Assembly: GCF_003202035.1 (NCBI RefSeq) | Contig: NZ_QJKC01000005.1 | Span: 124,001 to 188,000, forward strand | Origin: Aquitalea magnusonii | GTDB taxonomy: Bacteria; Pseudomonadota; Gammaproteobacteria; Burkholderiales; Chromobacteriaceae | Reading direction: 5' to 3' | DNA: 64,000 bases | Shown here: positions 28,891-38,569 of the stretch, piece by piece | Layout of the letters: every line of letters begins with the position of its first letter | How positions within the stretch are numbered: position 1 is the stretch's first letter | Position numbers and translations under genes: made by a program | Notes under the pieces: generated by a model | Databases searched by the model: none | Told to the model about the DNA's origin: nothing | The model's input: only the letters and a program-made list of their open reading frames with translations

Positions 28891-30264
28891 TCAGGCACGA
28901 CGCCAGCTGGTGCCCTGGGCATTGTCTTCCAGTACCACACCCTTGGCGATCAGCTCGTCACGGATACGGTCGGACTCGGCCCAGTTCTTGTTGGCGCGCG
29001 CATCACGACGCGCCTGGATCAGGGCTTCGATCTGCTCGGCAGTCAATTCGCCCTCACCGGCACCGGCCTTGAGGAATTCTTCCGGCTCGCGTTGCAGCAG
29101 GCCCAGTACGCCACCCAGGTCCTTCATCAGCCGTGCCAGCTGCACATCGCGCGTCTTGTTGACTTCACCGGCCAGCTCGAACAGCACGGCCACGGCTTCG
29201 GAGGAACTGAAGTCGTCGTCCATTGCCGCCTTGAAGCGCGCAGCGTACTGGTTGCTCCAGTCAATGCCCGTGCTTTCCGGCAGCTCCAGGCCACGCAGCG
29301 CAGTGTACAGACGGGTCAGGCCCTGCTTGGCATCGTTGAGGATGCTGTCGGTGTAGTTGACCGGGCTGCGGTAGTGGCTGCGCACGATGAAGAAGCGCAC
29401 CACTTCGCCGTCGAAATGCTGCAGCACATCGCGGATGGTGAAGAAATTGCCCAGCGATTTGGACATCTTCTCGCCATCGACATTGATAAAGCCGTTATGC
29501 AGCCAGTAATTGACATACTGGTGGCCATGCGCGCCTTCGGACTGGGCGATTTCGTTTTCATGGTGCGGGAATTGCAGGTCCTCACCGCCACCGTGAATGT
29601 CGAAATGCTCGCCCAGATGGTGGCAGCTCATCACCGAGCATTCGATATGCCAGCCCGGACGGCCAGCCCCCCACGGGCTGTCCCAGGACGGCTCGCCCGG
29701 CTTGGCGGCCTTCCACAGCACGAAGTCCAGCGGGTCGCGCTTGTTGGGGTCGATTTCCACGCGCTCACCGGCGCGCAGCTTGTCCAGCGTACGGCCGGAC
29801 AGCTTGCCGTAGCCTTCAAACTCGCGCACCGCGTAATACACATCGCCATTGGGTGCCGGGTAGGCCTTGCCATTGGCAATCAGCTGTTCGATCAGCGCAA
29901 TCATGCCGCCCACATGGTGGGTGGCGCGCGGCTCGTGCGTTGGCGGCAGCAGGTTCAGCGCGGCGGCATCCTGATGCATGTCGGCAATGGTTTCCGCCAC
30001 CAGCTGGTCCGGGGTGATGCCACGCTCCAGCGCCCGCTTGATGATCTTGTCTTCGATGTCGGTGATGTTGCGCACGTAGTTGACATCGTAGCCGGAGGCC
30101 TTGAGCCAGCGGTAGATCACGTCAAAGGCGGCCAGCATGCGGGCATGGCCGATATGACAGAGGTCGTACACCGTCATGCCACACACATACATACGCACCT
30201 TGCCCGGTTCGATGGGATGGAACTCTTCTTTCTGGCGAGTCAGGGTGTTGTACACGTTCAGCAT
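28891..30264 (-). CDS. cysS: Cysteinyl-tRNA synthetase
   Basis: A 457-residue class I aminoacyl-tRNA synthetase that charges tRNA-Cys. [17 protein letters not shown] carries the zinc ligand Cys28 and the HIGH motif at residues 37-40. Further zinc ligands lie in [22 protein letters not shown], and the KMSKS loop appears as [10 protein letters not shown]. Length and domain order are normal. It is an essential housekeeping gene transcribed alone. Confidence 0.98.
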   Translation of the reverse strand: MLNVYNTLTRQKEEFHPIEPGKVRMYVCGMTVYDLCHIGHARMLAAFDVIYRWLKASGYDVNYVRNITDIEDKIIKRALERGITPDQLVAETIADMHQDAAALNLLPPTHEPRATHHVGGMIALIEQLIANGKAYPAPNGDVYYAVREFEGYGKLSGRTLDKLRAGERVEIDPNKRDPLDFVLWKAAKPGEPSWDSPWGAGRPGWHIECSVMSCHHLGEHFDIHGGGEDLQFPHHENEIAQSEGAHGHQYVNYWLHNGFINVDGEKMSKSLGNFFTIRDVLQHFDGEVVRFFIVRSHYRSPVNYTDSILNDAKQGLTRLYTALRGLELPESTGIDWSNQYAARFKAAMDDDFSSSEAVAVLFELAGEVNKTRDVQLARLMKDLGGVLGLLQREPEEFLKAGAGEGELTAEQIEALIQARRDARANKNWAESDRIRDELIAKGVVLEDNAQGTSWRRA

Positions 30265-30366
30265 GATCTAGATAACCTGTGCTTGGGTAAAAGGGGAAAT
30301 TGTAGCAGAGTCGTCAAGCCCCCGCGAAGGGCAGCCTGATCCCGACCTGTGCCGGCTCCAGCATGC

Positions 30367-30387
30367 AAAACCGGGCACATGGCCCGG
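30367..30387 (-). terminator. Terminator of the phosphofructokinase gene
   Basis: The stem CCGGGC/GCCCGG is followed on the minus strand by TTTT, 31 bp after the stop codon. Confidence 0.75.
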
Positions 30388-30417
30388 CTGCTCTGCAGAT
30401 AAAAACGCTATATGGGG

Positions 30418-31635
30418 TCACACCGGCGGCCATTCAATACGGCGGTAGTCCGGCAAGCCCTGCCGGAAGGGCGGCATGCGCTCGCCTTCCATCAGCGGCA
30501 GCAGGTAGTCCAGAAAAGCCTGGGTCACGCCATAGCCATCGGCGGAGATGAAGTGCGAGGGGAAAGCCTTTTCCAGATCTCCCACCTCAGACAGCGGAAA
30601 TTCCGCTACTTCCCAGCGGTAAGGGTGATCGGACAGGCGGCGGATGCCGGCCATGACGCCGCTGCGCCCGGCCTGTAGCCATTCCACGCCCTTTTGCCCC
30701 ATCTGGTAAGCCTGGGCGGCATCGGTGGCCGACACCAGATGTCCGGCTGCGCGTTGCAGATAATCCACCTGCGCCACATGGGCGGACAGGCCGCGCTCGC
30801 GCTTGAGCAGCGCCGCCAGCCAGCTCCCCACCCCGCCCAGCTGTTCGTGGCCATACACGGCCGAGGCATTGGCCTCGGTGACAAAGCGCCCGGCGGCATC
30901 CACCAGGCCTTCCGCCACCGAGATGGCACACTGGCCATGCGCCGCCAGGCTGGCATCCACTGCGGCCAGAAACTTGTCCTGATCAAACGGCACTTCCGGC
31001 AGCAACACGATATGCGGTGCCTGCCCGCCATGCATGCGCGCCGCAGCCGGTGCCGCCGCCAGCCAGCCGGTATGGCGGCCCATGGCCTCCATGATGAATA
31101 CCCGGCCGCGACCCATGCTGAGCATGTCCATGCCTACTTCCAGCATGGTGCTGGCCAGAAACTTGGCCGCCGAGCCATAGCCGGGGCTGTTGTCGGTGCC
31201 GACCAGATCGTTGTCTATGGTCTTGGGCACACCGATCACATGCAGGGCATGGCCGGTATGGCGCTGGAAATCTGCCAGCCGGGCGGCACAACCCAGCGAG
31301 CCGTTGCCGCCATTGATCAGCAAATAATGAATGCCATGACGTGCCAGCACCTCCTTCATGCGCAGCCAGTCCGCAGGACATTCTTCGAAACGGCCTATCA
31401 TGCGGCGGCTGACGCCAAAATGCCCGCCGGGCAAAAAACCCAGCCGGGCGATGTCGTGATCGGACACGCCATCGGTATTCACCAGCCGGTCTTCCAGCAG
31501 CCCAGCCAGACCGTCGCGGGCGGCATATACCGAGATGCCCAGCTTGCGCGCGGTTTCGATCACCCCTTGTGCCGAGGCATTGAGTACGGCGGTGGGGCCG
31601 CCGGATTGCAGATACAGCAGGCGTGGCTGGTTCAT
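30418..31635 (-). CDS. pfp: Phosphofructokinase, pyrophosphate-dependent type
   Basis: A 405-residue PFK-family enzyme interconverting fructose 6-phosphate and fructose 1,6-bisphosphate. SGGPTAVLNAS replaces the ATP-type glycine-rich start. The donor-selecting motif is PKTIDND at residues 137-143, with Lys where ATP enzymes have Gly, the accepted mark of pyrophosphate use. GGNGS at 109-113 has Asn in place of the usual Asp, which is worth noting. The length exceeds the about 320 of ATP-PFKs. GGAG precedes the ATG at 31635; the long in-frame extension upstream is not conserved. PPi use is inferred from motifs. Confidence 0.85.
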   Translation of the reverse strand: MNQPRLLYLQSGGPTAVLNASAQGVIETARKLGISVYAARDGLAGLLEDRLVNTDGVSDHDIARLGFLPGGHFGVSRRMIGRFEECPADWLRMKEVLARHGIHYLLINGGNGSLGCAARLADFQRHTGHALHVIGVPKTIDNDLVGTDNSPGYGSAAKFLASTMLEVGMDMLSMGRGRVFIMEAMGRHTGWLAAAPAAARMHGGQAPHIVLLPEVPFDQDKFLAAVDASLAAHGQCAISVAEGLVDAAGRFVTEANASAVYGHEQLGGVGSWLAALLKRERGLSAHVAQVDYLQRAAGHLVSATDAAQAYQMGQKGVEWLQAGRSGVMAGIRRLSDHPYRWEVAEFPLSEVGDLEKAFPSHFISADGYGVTQAFLDYLLPLMEGERMPPFRQGLPDYRRIEWPPV

Positions 31636-31791
31636 CACATTTCTCCGCAAAGCAAGAGTGGATGGCTTCGATGCTAGGCGGCTGGCTTGTAGCAGGCAAA
31701 TTACATCACGCCAAAGTCGACGCGCATCAAATGCTGCGCTGGCGAAGCTTGTCAGTGCCCGCTTAACGGTGTAGCCCGCGCAGCAGACATG

Positions 31792-31817
31792 AAAAAAGCG
31801 GGCCATCAGGCCCGCTT
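31792..31817 (-). terminator. Rho-independent terminator of glnS
   Basis: AAGCGGGCC/GGCCCGCTT with an ATCA loop is flanked on the plus strand by six A (a T-run in the transcript), 54 bp after the glnS stop codon. Confidence 0.9.
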
Positions 31818-31870
31818 CAGCGTCTACGTCGCCAAGCCAGTCAGAACTGACTGGCTTGTTTGGGCAAAAT

Positions 31871-33556
31871 TTATTTGCTCCAGTTGTCGCGCAGACCCAC
31901 AGTCCGGTTGAACACCGCACGCACACCTTGCTGATGGTCGTAGCGGTCGGTGACAAAGTAACCCAGGCGCTCAAACTGGAAGCGCGATTCCGGGGCGGCC
32001 TTCAGCACCGCGTCTTCCACATAGGCGGTGACGGTTTTCAGCGATTCCGGATTGAGGAACTGGCGGAAGTCGACATATTCGCCATCTTCACCACGCACCG
32101 CATCCGGACGTGGCTCGGTGAACAGGCGGTCGTACAGGCGCACATCGGCTTCAATCGCGTGCTCGGCCGACACCCAGTGAATCACGCCCTTGACCTTGCG
32201 GCCTTCCGGGTTCTTGCCCAGGGTGTCGTGGTCGATGGAGCACTTCAGTTCCACCACCTTGCCGTCGGCGTCCTTGATCACTTCTTCGCACTTGATGACA
32301 TAGCTGTAACGCAGGCGCACTTCGCCGCCAGCGGTCAGGCGCTGCCACTTGGGCGGCGGCACTTCGGCAAAGTCCTCACGCTCGATCCAGATTTCACGGG
32401 CGATCGGCACTTCACGCTCGCCGAACTCCGGGTGATGCGGATGGAAAGGCGCGCTGCGGCTGGCAGTGACGGCGGCATCGAAGTTGTTGAGGGTCACCTT
32501 GATCGGGTCCAGCACCGCCATCACGCGCGGCGATTCGTTTTCCAGCATCTCGCGCACGGCGCCTTCCAGCACGCTCATGTCGATGATGTTTTCACCCTTG
32601 GATACGCCAATGCGCTGGGCGAACAGGCGGATACCGGCCGGGCTGAAACCACGGCGACGCATGCCTTCGATGGTGGGCATGCGCGGGTCGTTCCAGCCGT
32701 CCACCAGGCCGTCGGTCACCAGTGCCTGCAGCTTGCGCTTGGAGGTGAGCGCGTACAGCAGTTCCAGACGGGAGAATTCGTACTGGCGCGGGTGGCAAGG
32801 AATGGTGATGTTGTCCAGCACCCAGTCGTACAGCGGGCGATGGTCTTCGAATTCCAGCGTGCACAGGCTGTGGGTGATGCCTTCCAGCGCATCGGAGATG
32901 CAGTGGGTGTAGTCGTACATCGGGTAGATGCACCACTTGTCGCCGGTACGGTGGTGATGGGCGCGGCGGATGCGGTAGATCACCGGGTCGCGCAGGTTCA
33001 CGTTGCCGGAAGCCATGTCGATCTTCAGGCGCAGCGTCTTGCTGCCGTCCGGGAATTCGCCATTGCGCATGCGGGTGAACAGGTCGAGGTTTTCTTCCAC
33101 GCTACGATCACGGAAGGGGCTGTTTTTGCCCGGCTCGGTCAGGCTGCCGCGATAGGCGCGCATTTCTTCGGCGTTGAGGTCACAGACAAAGGCCTTGCCC
33201 GACTTGATCAGCTCGACGGCGTAGTCGTACAGCGCATCGAAGTAATCCGAGGCGAAACGGACATTGCCATCCCACTGGAAGCCCAGCCATTCCACGCTGT
33301 CCTTGATGGACTGCACGAATTCGTCGGATTCTTTTTCCGGGTTGGTGTCATCCATGCGCAGATTGCACTTGCCCTGATAGTCTTCGGCCAGACCGAAGTT
33401 CAGACAGATGGATTTGGCGTGGCCTACGTGCAGGTAGCCATTGGGCTCCGGCGGAAAGCGGGTGACGATGGAACTGTGCTTGCCCGAAGCCAGGTCCTCG
33501 TCAATGATGTTGCGAATGAAGTTGCTGACTACTGGCGCGTTGTTTTCCGTGCTCAT
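31871..33556 (-). CDS. glnS: Glutaminyl-tRNA synthetase
   Basis: A 561-residue class I synthetase. [17 protein letters not shown] carries the HIGH-type motif HVGH at 43-46, DDTNPEKE follows, and the KMSKS equivalent is LTSKRKL. The C-terminal anticodon-binding beta-barrels are full length. Presence of GlnRS shows that this organism charges tRNA-Gln directly, as is usual in gamma- and many betaproteobacteria. The gene is monocistronic. Confidence 0.98.
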   Translation of the reverse strand: MSTENNAPVVSNFIRNIIDEDLASGKHSSIVTRFPPEPNGYLHVGHAKSICLNFGLAEDYQGKCNLRMDDTNPEKESDEFVQSIKDSVEWLGFQWDGNVRFASDYFDALYDYAVELIKSGKAFVCDLNAEEMRAYRGSLTEPGKNSPFRDRSVEENLDLFTRMRNGEFPDGSKTLRLKIDMASGNVNLRDPVIYRIRRAHHHRTGDKWCIYPMYDYTHCISDALEGITHSLCTLEFEDHRPLYDWVLDNITIPCHPRQYEFSRLELLYALTSKRKLQALVTDGLVDGWNDPRMPTIEGMRRRGFSPAGIRLFAQRIGVSKGENIIDMSVLEGAVREMLENESPRVMAVLDPIKVTLNNFDAAVTASRSAPFHPHHPEFGEREVPIAREIWIEREDFAEVPPPKWQRLTAGGEVRLRYSYVIKCEEVIKDADGKVVELKCSIDHDTLGKNPEGRKVKGVIHWVSAEHAIEADVRLYDRLFTEPRPDAVRGEDGEYVDFRQFLNPESLKTVTAYVEDAVLKAAPESRFQFERLGYFVTDRYDHQQGVRAVFNRTVGLRDNWSK

Positions 33557-33673
33557 GATTCTGGCTGCAGACTAAATGAAAGCAATCGGTGATTGTAACC
33601 GATTTGCCCTTGCTGGGGAGGACCAGTCCCGGCATGGCGCGAAGCTGCCGGTTCTGGTCTGCGGAATGGACTG

Positions 33674-34528
33674 CTAGAGCAGTTGACGGCCGGTAATGGC
33701 CTGTAATTCGGCCAGTGGCGAGCGCGTCGGGTCGGCCATGTCCTGCGCCGGCAGCCAGAAGGTCTGCTCCAGCATGAACTGGCCGGACATCACCGCATGC
33801 GAGGCATGGTCGGAAAAGCACACCCAGCCGCAGCCCGGCGGGAAGGGCATGGTTTCCTGCGGGCAGCTGCGCTGGTAGTCCATGTCGGCCTTCATCGCAT
33901 CGTGCAGATGCAGCATCAGGTGGTCGTAGGCGCTGCGCTTGCGCTTGGTGATTTTCAGCGCCGCCATCAGCGCCGCCGAACCCGGCCATTGCCGCGGAAT
34001 GCGCGGCAGCATGCGCCGCGCCATGTCAGCAAACGGCTCGCCCACCCGCCACACGCGCGGTTCACCATTGGGATTGGCATTGTAGAACACGCGCAAAATG
34101 CGCTCGCCGTAAGTAGGCCGCGATGGAAAGGCATCCACATGCAGGCGGCTGTCGTCCTTGCGCCAGGAGGTCTGGCGGTCTTCCACCCGCAGCAGGCGCA
34201 GGCTGGTGGGCGCGGCGCGCAGCTTGCCACGGTATTCCGGCAGCAACTGCTCGACCAGGGCAAAGGCGCATTCGCGGTAGCGGCTGATCAGCGCGCGTAC
34301 CGCCGCTTCATTGGCCGGATCGGCCACACCATGCAGCTTGCCGTCCGCTTGCGGGTCCAGGCTGATGTTCTTGCGCTTGGGGTCGGCCACCTGCGGATTC
34401 AGCAAGGCCAGTTCGGTAGGCTGGATGGCAAAATCCAGCTGCGGCAAAAACAGTACCTTGCCGCTTTCCAGTGCGGCGACTTGCGAATGCTGCGGCCTAC
34501 CCGCTAGATGTAGGATCTGGCTACTCAT
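33674..34528 (-). CDS. kdoO: Kdo hydroxylase (3-deoxy-D-manno-octulosonic acid 3-hydroxylase)
   Basis: The 284-residue protein matches the KdoO family, Fe(II)/2-oxoglutarate oxygenases that hydroxylate the Kdo residue of lipopolysaccharide to Ko. The HxD iron-binding motif is SRLHVDAF (His130, Asp132) and the distal His is in FSDHASHAV (His241 or His244); RILRVFYNANP and QTSWRKDDSRLH are family blocks. No signal peptide is seen, consistent with action on cytoplasmic-side Kdo2-lipid A. The ATG at 34528 is used; a 23-codon extension is unsupported. It is divergent from ygiQ. Confidence 0.88.
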   Translation of the reverse strand: MSSQILHLAGRPQHSQVAALESGKVLFLPQLDFAIQPTELALLNPQVADPKRKNISLDPQADGKLHGVADPANEAAVRALISRYRECAFALVEQLLPEYRGKLRAAPTSLRLLRVEDRQTSWRKDDSRLHVDAFPSRPTYGERILRVFYNANPNGEPRVWRVGEPFADMARRMLPRIPRQWPGSAALMAALKITKRKRSAYDHLMLHLHDAMKADMDYQRSCPQETMPFPPGCGWVCFSDHASHAVMSGQFMLEQTFWLPAQDMADPTRSPLAELQAITGRQLL

Positions 34529-34822
34529 GTCTCTGGGGCTTTCGGTTGGGTTCTGCTGGCAACGGCGTCCATCAGGCAGCAGACTGCCGCTTGCCATGGG
34601 CGATAAAGCAGCAGGTTACGCCAAACTGCGGCCGCGGTCACATCGCGCCAGCATGCGGCGGACAAGCTGCTGATTCCACGACAAAACCCCCGTGCAGACT
34701 AAGCCCTACTTGCAGCACGACAATTCATCATAAAAAACAACTGTTTATAGTGATAAAACCCAAAAAGTGCGGCATAATGCCGGGTTGCTCGCACACCAGC
34801 GCCACTACCGCATTCCATCAGC

Positions 34823-37108
34823 ATGACGACACAGCCAGCCGCCGCAAAACCGATCACCTCTTACCGCAAGTACTGGGCCAGCCGCTTTGGCAACGCCCCC
34901 TTCCTGCCGATGAGCCGCGCCGAAATGGACGAGCTGGGCTGGGACTCCTGCGACATCATCCTGATTTCCGGTGACTGCTATATCGACCATCCCAGCTTTG
35001 GCATGGCGCTGGTGGGCCGCCTGCTGGAGGCGCAGGGCTTCCGCGTCGGCATCATCGCCCAGCCGGACTGGCAGTCGGCCGAACCCTTCCGTGCACTGGG
35101 CAAGCCGAACCTGTTTTTTGGCGTCACCGCCGGCAATATGGACTCGATGATCAACCGCTATACGGCTGACCGTCGTCCACGTTCGGATGATGCCTACACC
35201 CCCAATGCCGAACCGAACAAGCGCCCGGACCGTGCCGTTACCGTCTACGCCCAGCGCTGCCGCGAAGCCTACCCCGGCGTGGGGGTGATGATCGGCTCCA
35301 TCGAAGCCAGCCTGCGCCGCATCGCCCATTACGATTACTGGAGTGACAAGGTGCGCCAGTCGGTGCTGATCACCTCCAAGGCCGACATCCTGCTGTATGG
35401 CAACGCCGAGCGCGCGCTGGTGGAAATTGCCCATCGTGCCGCCAAGGGTGAAAAGCTCAGTGAAATCCGCGATGTGCGCGGCACCGCCTTCGTGGTGCAG
35501 CAAGGCTGGCGGCCGGATGAAGAATGGCAGGAAATGGACTCCAGCGTGGTGGACCTGCCCGGCCATGTCGATCCGCACCTGAACCCCTATCAGGAAATAC
35601 CGGAACAAGCGGCAGAAGCCACCAAGGGCAGCGACCCGACCGCGCCGCAGGTGATCCGTATCGAATCGCGCGAAGAACGTCTGGCCAAGCGCCGCGCCCA
35701 GCGCGCCAAAACCGTCATCCGCATTCCTGCATATGAGGCCGTGGCGCACGACCCGGTACTGTATGCCCATGCCAGCCGCACCCTGCATCTGGAATCCAAC
35801 CCCGGCAATGCGCGGGCGCTGGTGCAGCTGCACGGCAGCCGCGATGTGTGGCTGAACCCGCCGCCCATTCCGCTGACCACCGAGGAAATGGACTTCGTCT
35901 ACGGCCTGCCCTACGCCCGCAATCCGCACCCCAGCTATGGCGATGCGCATATTCCGGCGTGGGAGATGATCAAGTACTCGGTCAACATCATGCGCGGCTG
36001 TTTTGGCGGCTGTACCTTCTGCTCCATCACCGAGCACGAAGGCCGCATCATCCAGAGCCGTTCGGAAGAATCCATCCTGCACGAGATCGAGGAAATCCGC
36101 GACAAGACGCCAGGCTTTACCGGCCACATTTCCGACCTGGGCGGCCCGACCGCCAATATGTACCGCCTGTCGTGCAAGGACCCGAACATCGAGCGTTCCT
36201 GTCGCAAGCTGTCCTGTGTGTTCCCGGACATCTGCGAGAACCTGAATACCGACCATAGCCACCTGATCCAGCTCTACCGCAAGGCGCGTGCGCTGCCGGG
36301 CGTGAAGAAGATCAACATCCAGTCCGGCCTGCGTTACGACCTGGCAGTGCGCTCGCCCGAATACATCAAGGAACTGGTGCAGCACCATGTGGGCGGCTAC
36401 CTGAAAATTGCGCCGGAACACACCGAGGACGGCCCGCTGTCCAAGATGATGAAGCCGGGCATGGGCGCTTACGACAAGTTCAAGGAGCTGTTCGAACGCT
36501 TCAGCCGTCAGGCGGGCAAGGAGCAGTACCTGATTCCCTACTTCATCGCCGCCCACCCCGGTACCAGCGATGAGGACATGATGAATCTGGCGCTATGGCT
36601 GAAGAAGAACAACTTCCGCCTGGACCAGGTACAAACCTTCACCCCGACACCGATGGCCATGGCCACCACCATGTGGCATACCCGGCGCAATCCGCTCAAG
36701 CGGCTGTCGCGCAGCTCGGAAAAGGTGGATGTGGTGCGCGATGGTTACCGTCGCAAGCTGCACAAGGCCTTCCTGCGCTATCACCACCCGGACAACTGGC
36801 AGATCATTCACGATGCGCTGATCAATATGGGCCGCAGCGACCTGATCGGCCACAGCAAGCACTGCCTGATTCCGCCTACCCCGCCGGGTGACAAATCCGC
36901 AGCGGTGCGGCACCGCCTGGGCGCGCCGGTGGCACGCCAGAACAGCGGCAAGCCCGGTCAGCCGCGCACCGGCCAGGGCAAGGCCACGGCAACCCCGGGC
37001 AAATCCTTTGGCGGACGCCCGCAAGCCACCGGCCGGCCGGGCGCCAAACCCGGCAGCAAGCCGGCAAGCCAGGCCGCAGGCAATAACCGCAGCAAGCATA
37101 AACGCTAA
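34823..37108 (+). CDS. ygiQ: YgiQ family radical SAM protein
   Basis: The 761-residue protein has an N-terminal YgiQ domain (about 1-360) and a radical SAM core with the CxxxCxxC cluster motif at Cys393, Cys397 and Cys400 ([17 protein letters not shown]). The last about 100 residues are low-complexity, rich in Gly, Lys, Arg and Pro, suggesting nucleic-acid contact. The reaction is unknown for the family. Related proteins are widespread and usually monocistronic, as here (own terminator). Confidence 0.93.
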   Translation: MTTQPAAAKPITSYRKYWASRFGNAPFLPMSRAEMDELGWDSCDIILISGDCYIDHPSFGMALVGRLLEAQGFRVGIIAQPDWQSAEPFRALGKPNLFFGVTAGNMDSMINRYTADRRPRSDDAYTPNAEPNKRPDRAVTVYAQRCREAYPGVGVMIGSIEASLRRIAHYDYWSDKVRQSVLITSKADILLYGNAERALVEIAHRAAKGEKLSEIRDVRGTAFVVQQGWRPDEEWQEMDSSVVDLPGHVDPHLNPYQEIPEQAAEATKGSDPTAPQVIRIESREERLAKRRAQRAKTVIRIPAYEAVAHDPVLYAHASRTLHLESNPGNARALVQLHGSRDVWLNPPPIPLTTEEMDFVYGLPYARNPHPSYGDAHIPAWEMIKYSVNIMRGCFGGCTFCSITEHEGRIIQSRSEESILHEIEEIRDKTPGFTGHISDLGGPTANMYRLSCKDPNIERSCRKLSCVFPDICENLNTDHSHLIQLYRKARALPGVKKINIQSGLRYDLAVRSPEYIKELVQHHVGGYLKIAPEHTEDGPLSKMMKPGMGAYDKFKELFERFSRQAGKEQYLIPYFIAAHPGTSDEDMMNLALWLKKNNFRLDQVQTFTPTPMAMATTMWHTRRNPLKRLSRSSEKVDVVRDGYRRKLHKAFLRYHHPDNWQIIHDALINMGRSDLIGHSKHCLIPPTPPGDKSAAVRHRLGAPVARQNSGKPGQPRTGQGKATATPGKSFGGRPQATGRPGAKPGSKPASQAAGNNRSKHKR

Positions 37109-37129
37109 GCCAGGCCGGCCCAGCGAGCA

Positions 37130-37158
37130 ACGGCATTGTCCATGACGATGCCGTTTTT
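37130..37158 (+). terminator. Rho-independent terminator of ygiQ
   Basis: ACGGCAT/ATGCCGT with an 11-base loop and five T, 21 bp past the stop codon. Confidence 0.75.
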
Positions 37159-37220
37159 CTTGGGCAAATCCGCCAGCGCCAGTTACAGTACAGTCAGGCT
37201 TTATAAACAGGACACGCACA

Positions 37221-38561
37221 ATGGGCGCCTCACTCAAACTGGCCGAACTACTGGGCTCGCTCAGCTATGCGCTGGACATCACCGAGGGACAGCCAGAAGG
37301 CCATTGCGTGCGCAGCTGCTGGATAGGCATGCATATCGGCCGCGCCATCGGCCTGGACAGCCAGTCACTGTGGGAGCTGTACTACGCCATCCTGCTGAAA
37401 GACCTGGGCTGCAGCAGCAATGCCGCCCGTATCAGCGCGCTCTACCTCACCGACGACCGTCAGTTCAAGCAGGACTTCAAGCGGGTGGGTCAGGGCCTGC
37501 CGCAGATGCTGGGCTTTGTGTTCAGCCATACCGGCCGTCACGCCGGCTGGGCCGACCGCCTGGCCTCCATCGTCAACATCATGCGCAATGGCAAGGAAAT
37601 TGCCGACGAACTGATCCACACCCGCTGCCACCGTGGCGCCGATATTGCCCGCCAGCTGCGTTTCAATGAAAAGGTGGCACGCGGCATCCAGTCGCTGGAC
37701 GAACACTGGGATGGCTCCGGCCGCCCGCTGGGCCTGCAGGGCGAGGCCATTCCGCTCAATGCCCGTATCGCGCTGCTGGCACAGGTAATCGATGTGTTTC
37801 ACATCACCAACGGCCGCGACGGCGCACTGGCGGAAATCCGCAGCCGCGCCGGCGGCTGGTTCGACCCGCAGCTGGTGGCCTGCTTTGCCAGCGTGGCGCA
37901 GGATGAAACTTTCTGGCAGGTGCTGGAATCCACAAGCGTCGATCAGGCGGTACTGGCACTGGAACCGGCCCAGCACCAGGTGGAAGTGGACGAGGACTAT
38001 CTGGATGAAATCGCCGAAGGCTTCGGCCAGGTGGTCGACTCGAAAAGCCCCTTCACCGCCGGCCACAGCCAGCGCGTCGGGCACTATGCCGACCGCATTG
38101 CCGCCACCCTTGGCCTGGATGATGCGCGCCGCCGCTGGCTCAAGCGCGGTGCCCTGCTACACGACGTGGGCAAGCTAGGGGTGAGCAACAGCATTCTGGA
38201 CAAGCCGGGCAAACTGGACGCCGAGGAATGGGCAGCGGTACAAAAACACGCCAGCTACACCCATGCCATCCTGGCCCGCATGCAGGTATTTGCCGAGCTG
38301 GCCGATGTTTCCGCCGCCCACCACGAGCGGCTGGATGGCAAGGGCTATCCGCGCGGCCTGGCCGGCGACGCCATCACCCTGGAAACCCGCATCATCACCA
38401 CCGCCGACATTTTTGACGCCATCAATGCCGAGCGCCCCTACCACCCGGCCACACCGGTGGCCAAAACACTGGACATCATGCGCCAGAACCTGGATGTGGC
38501 CATCGATGCGCGCTGCTTCGATGCCCTGCAACAGGTGCTGCGCGAAGAGGGTCAGCTGTAA
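37221..38561 (+). CDS. HD-GYP domain protein, probable c-di-GMP phosphodiesterase
   Basis: A 446-residue cytoplasmic protein made of two HD-type halves. The C-terminal half (about 265-445) is a full HD-GYP domain: HSQRVGHYADRIA, the HD pair in LLHDVGKLG (His314, Asp315), HASYTHAILARM, and HHERLDGKGYPRGL with GYP at 375-377. The N-terminal half has the same outline but is degenerate (LKDLG in place of LHDIG, GSGRP in place of GKGYP), so it is likely structural or sensory. HD-GYP enzymes linearise and hydrolyse c-di-GMP. No receiver or sensor domain is present. It is convergent with the SulP gene, only 8 bp between stop codons. Confidence 0.92.
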   Translation: MGASLKLAELLGSLSYALDITEGQPEGHCVRSCWIGMHIGRAIGLDSQSLWELYYAILLKDLGCSSNAARISALYLTDDRQFKQDFKRVGQGLPQMLGFVFSHTGRHAGWADRLASIVNIMRNGKEIADELIHTRCHRGADIARQLRFNEKVARGIQSLDEHWDGSGRPLGLQGEAIPLNARIALLAQVIDVFHITNGRDGALAEIRSRAGGWFDPQLVACFASVAQDETFWQVLESTSVDQAVLALEPAQHQVEVDEDYLDEIAEGFGQVVDSKSPFTAGHSQRVGHYADRIAATLGLDDARRRWLKRGALLHDVGKLGVSNSILDKPGKLDAEEWAAVQKHASYTHAILARMQVFAELADVSAAHHERLDGKGYPRGLAGDAITLETRIITTADIFDAINAERPYHPATPVAKTLDIMRQNLDVAIDARCFDALQQVLREEGQL

Positions 38562-38569
38562 GCCGGCGG

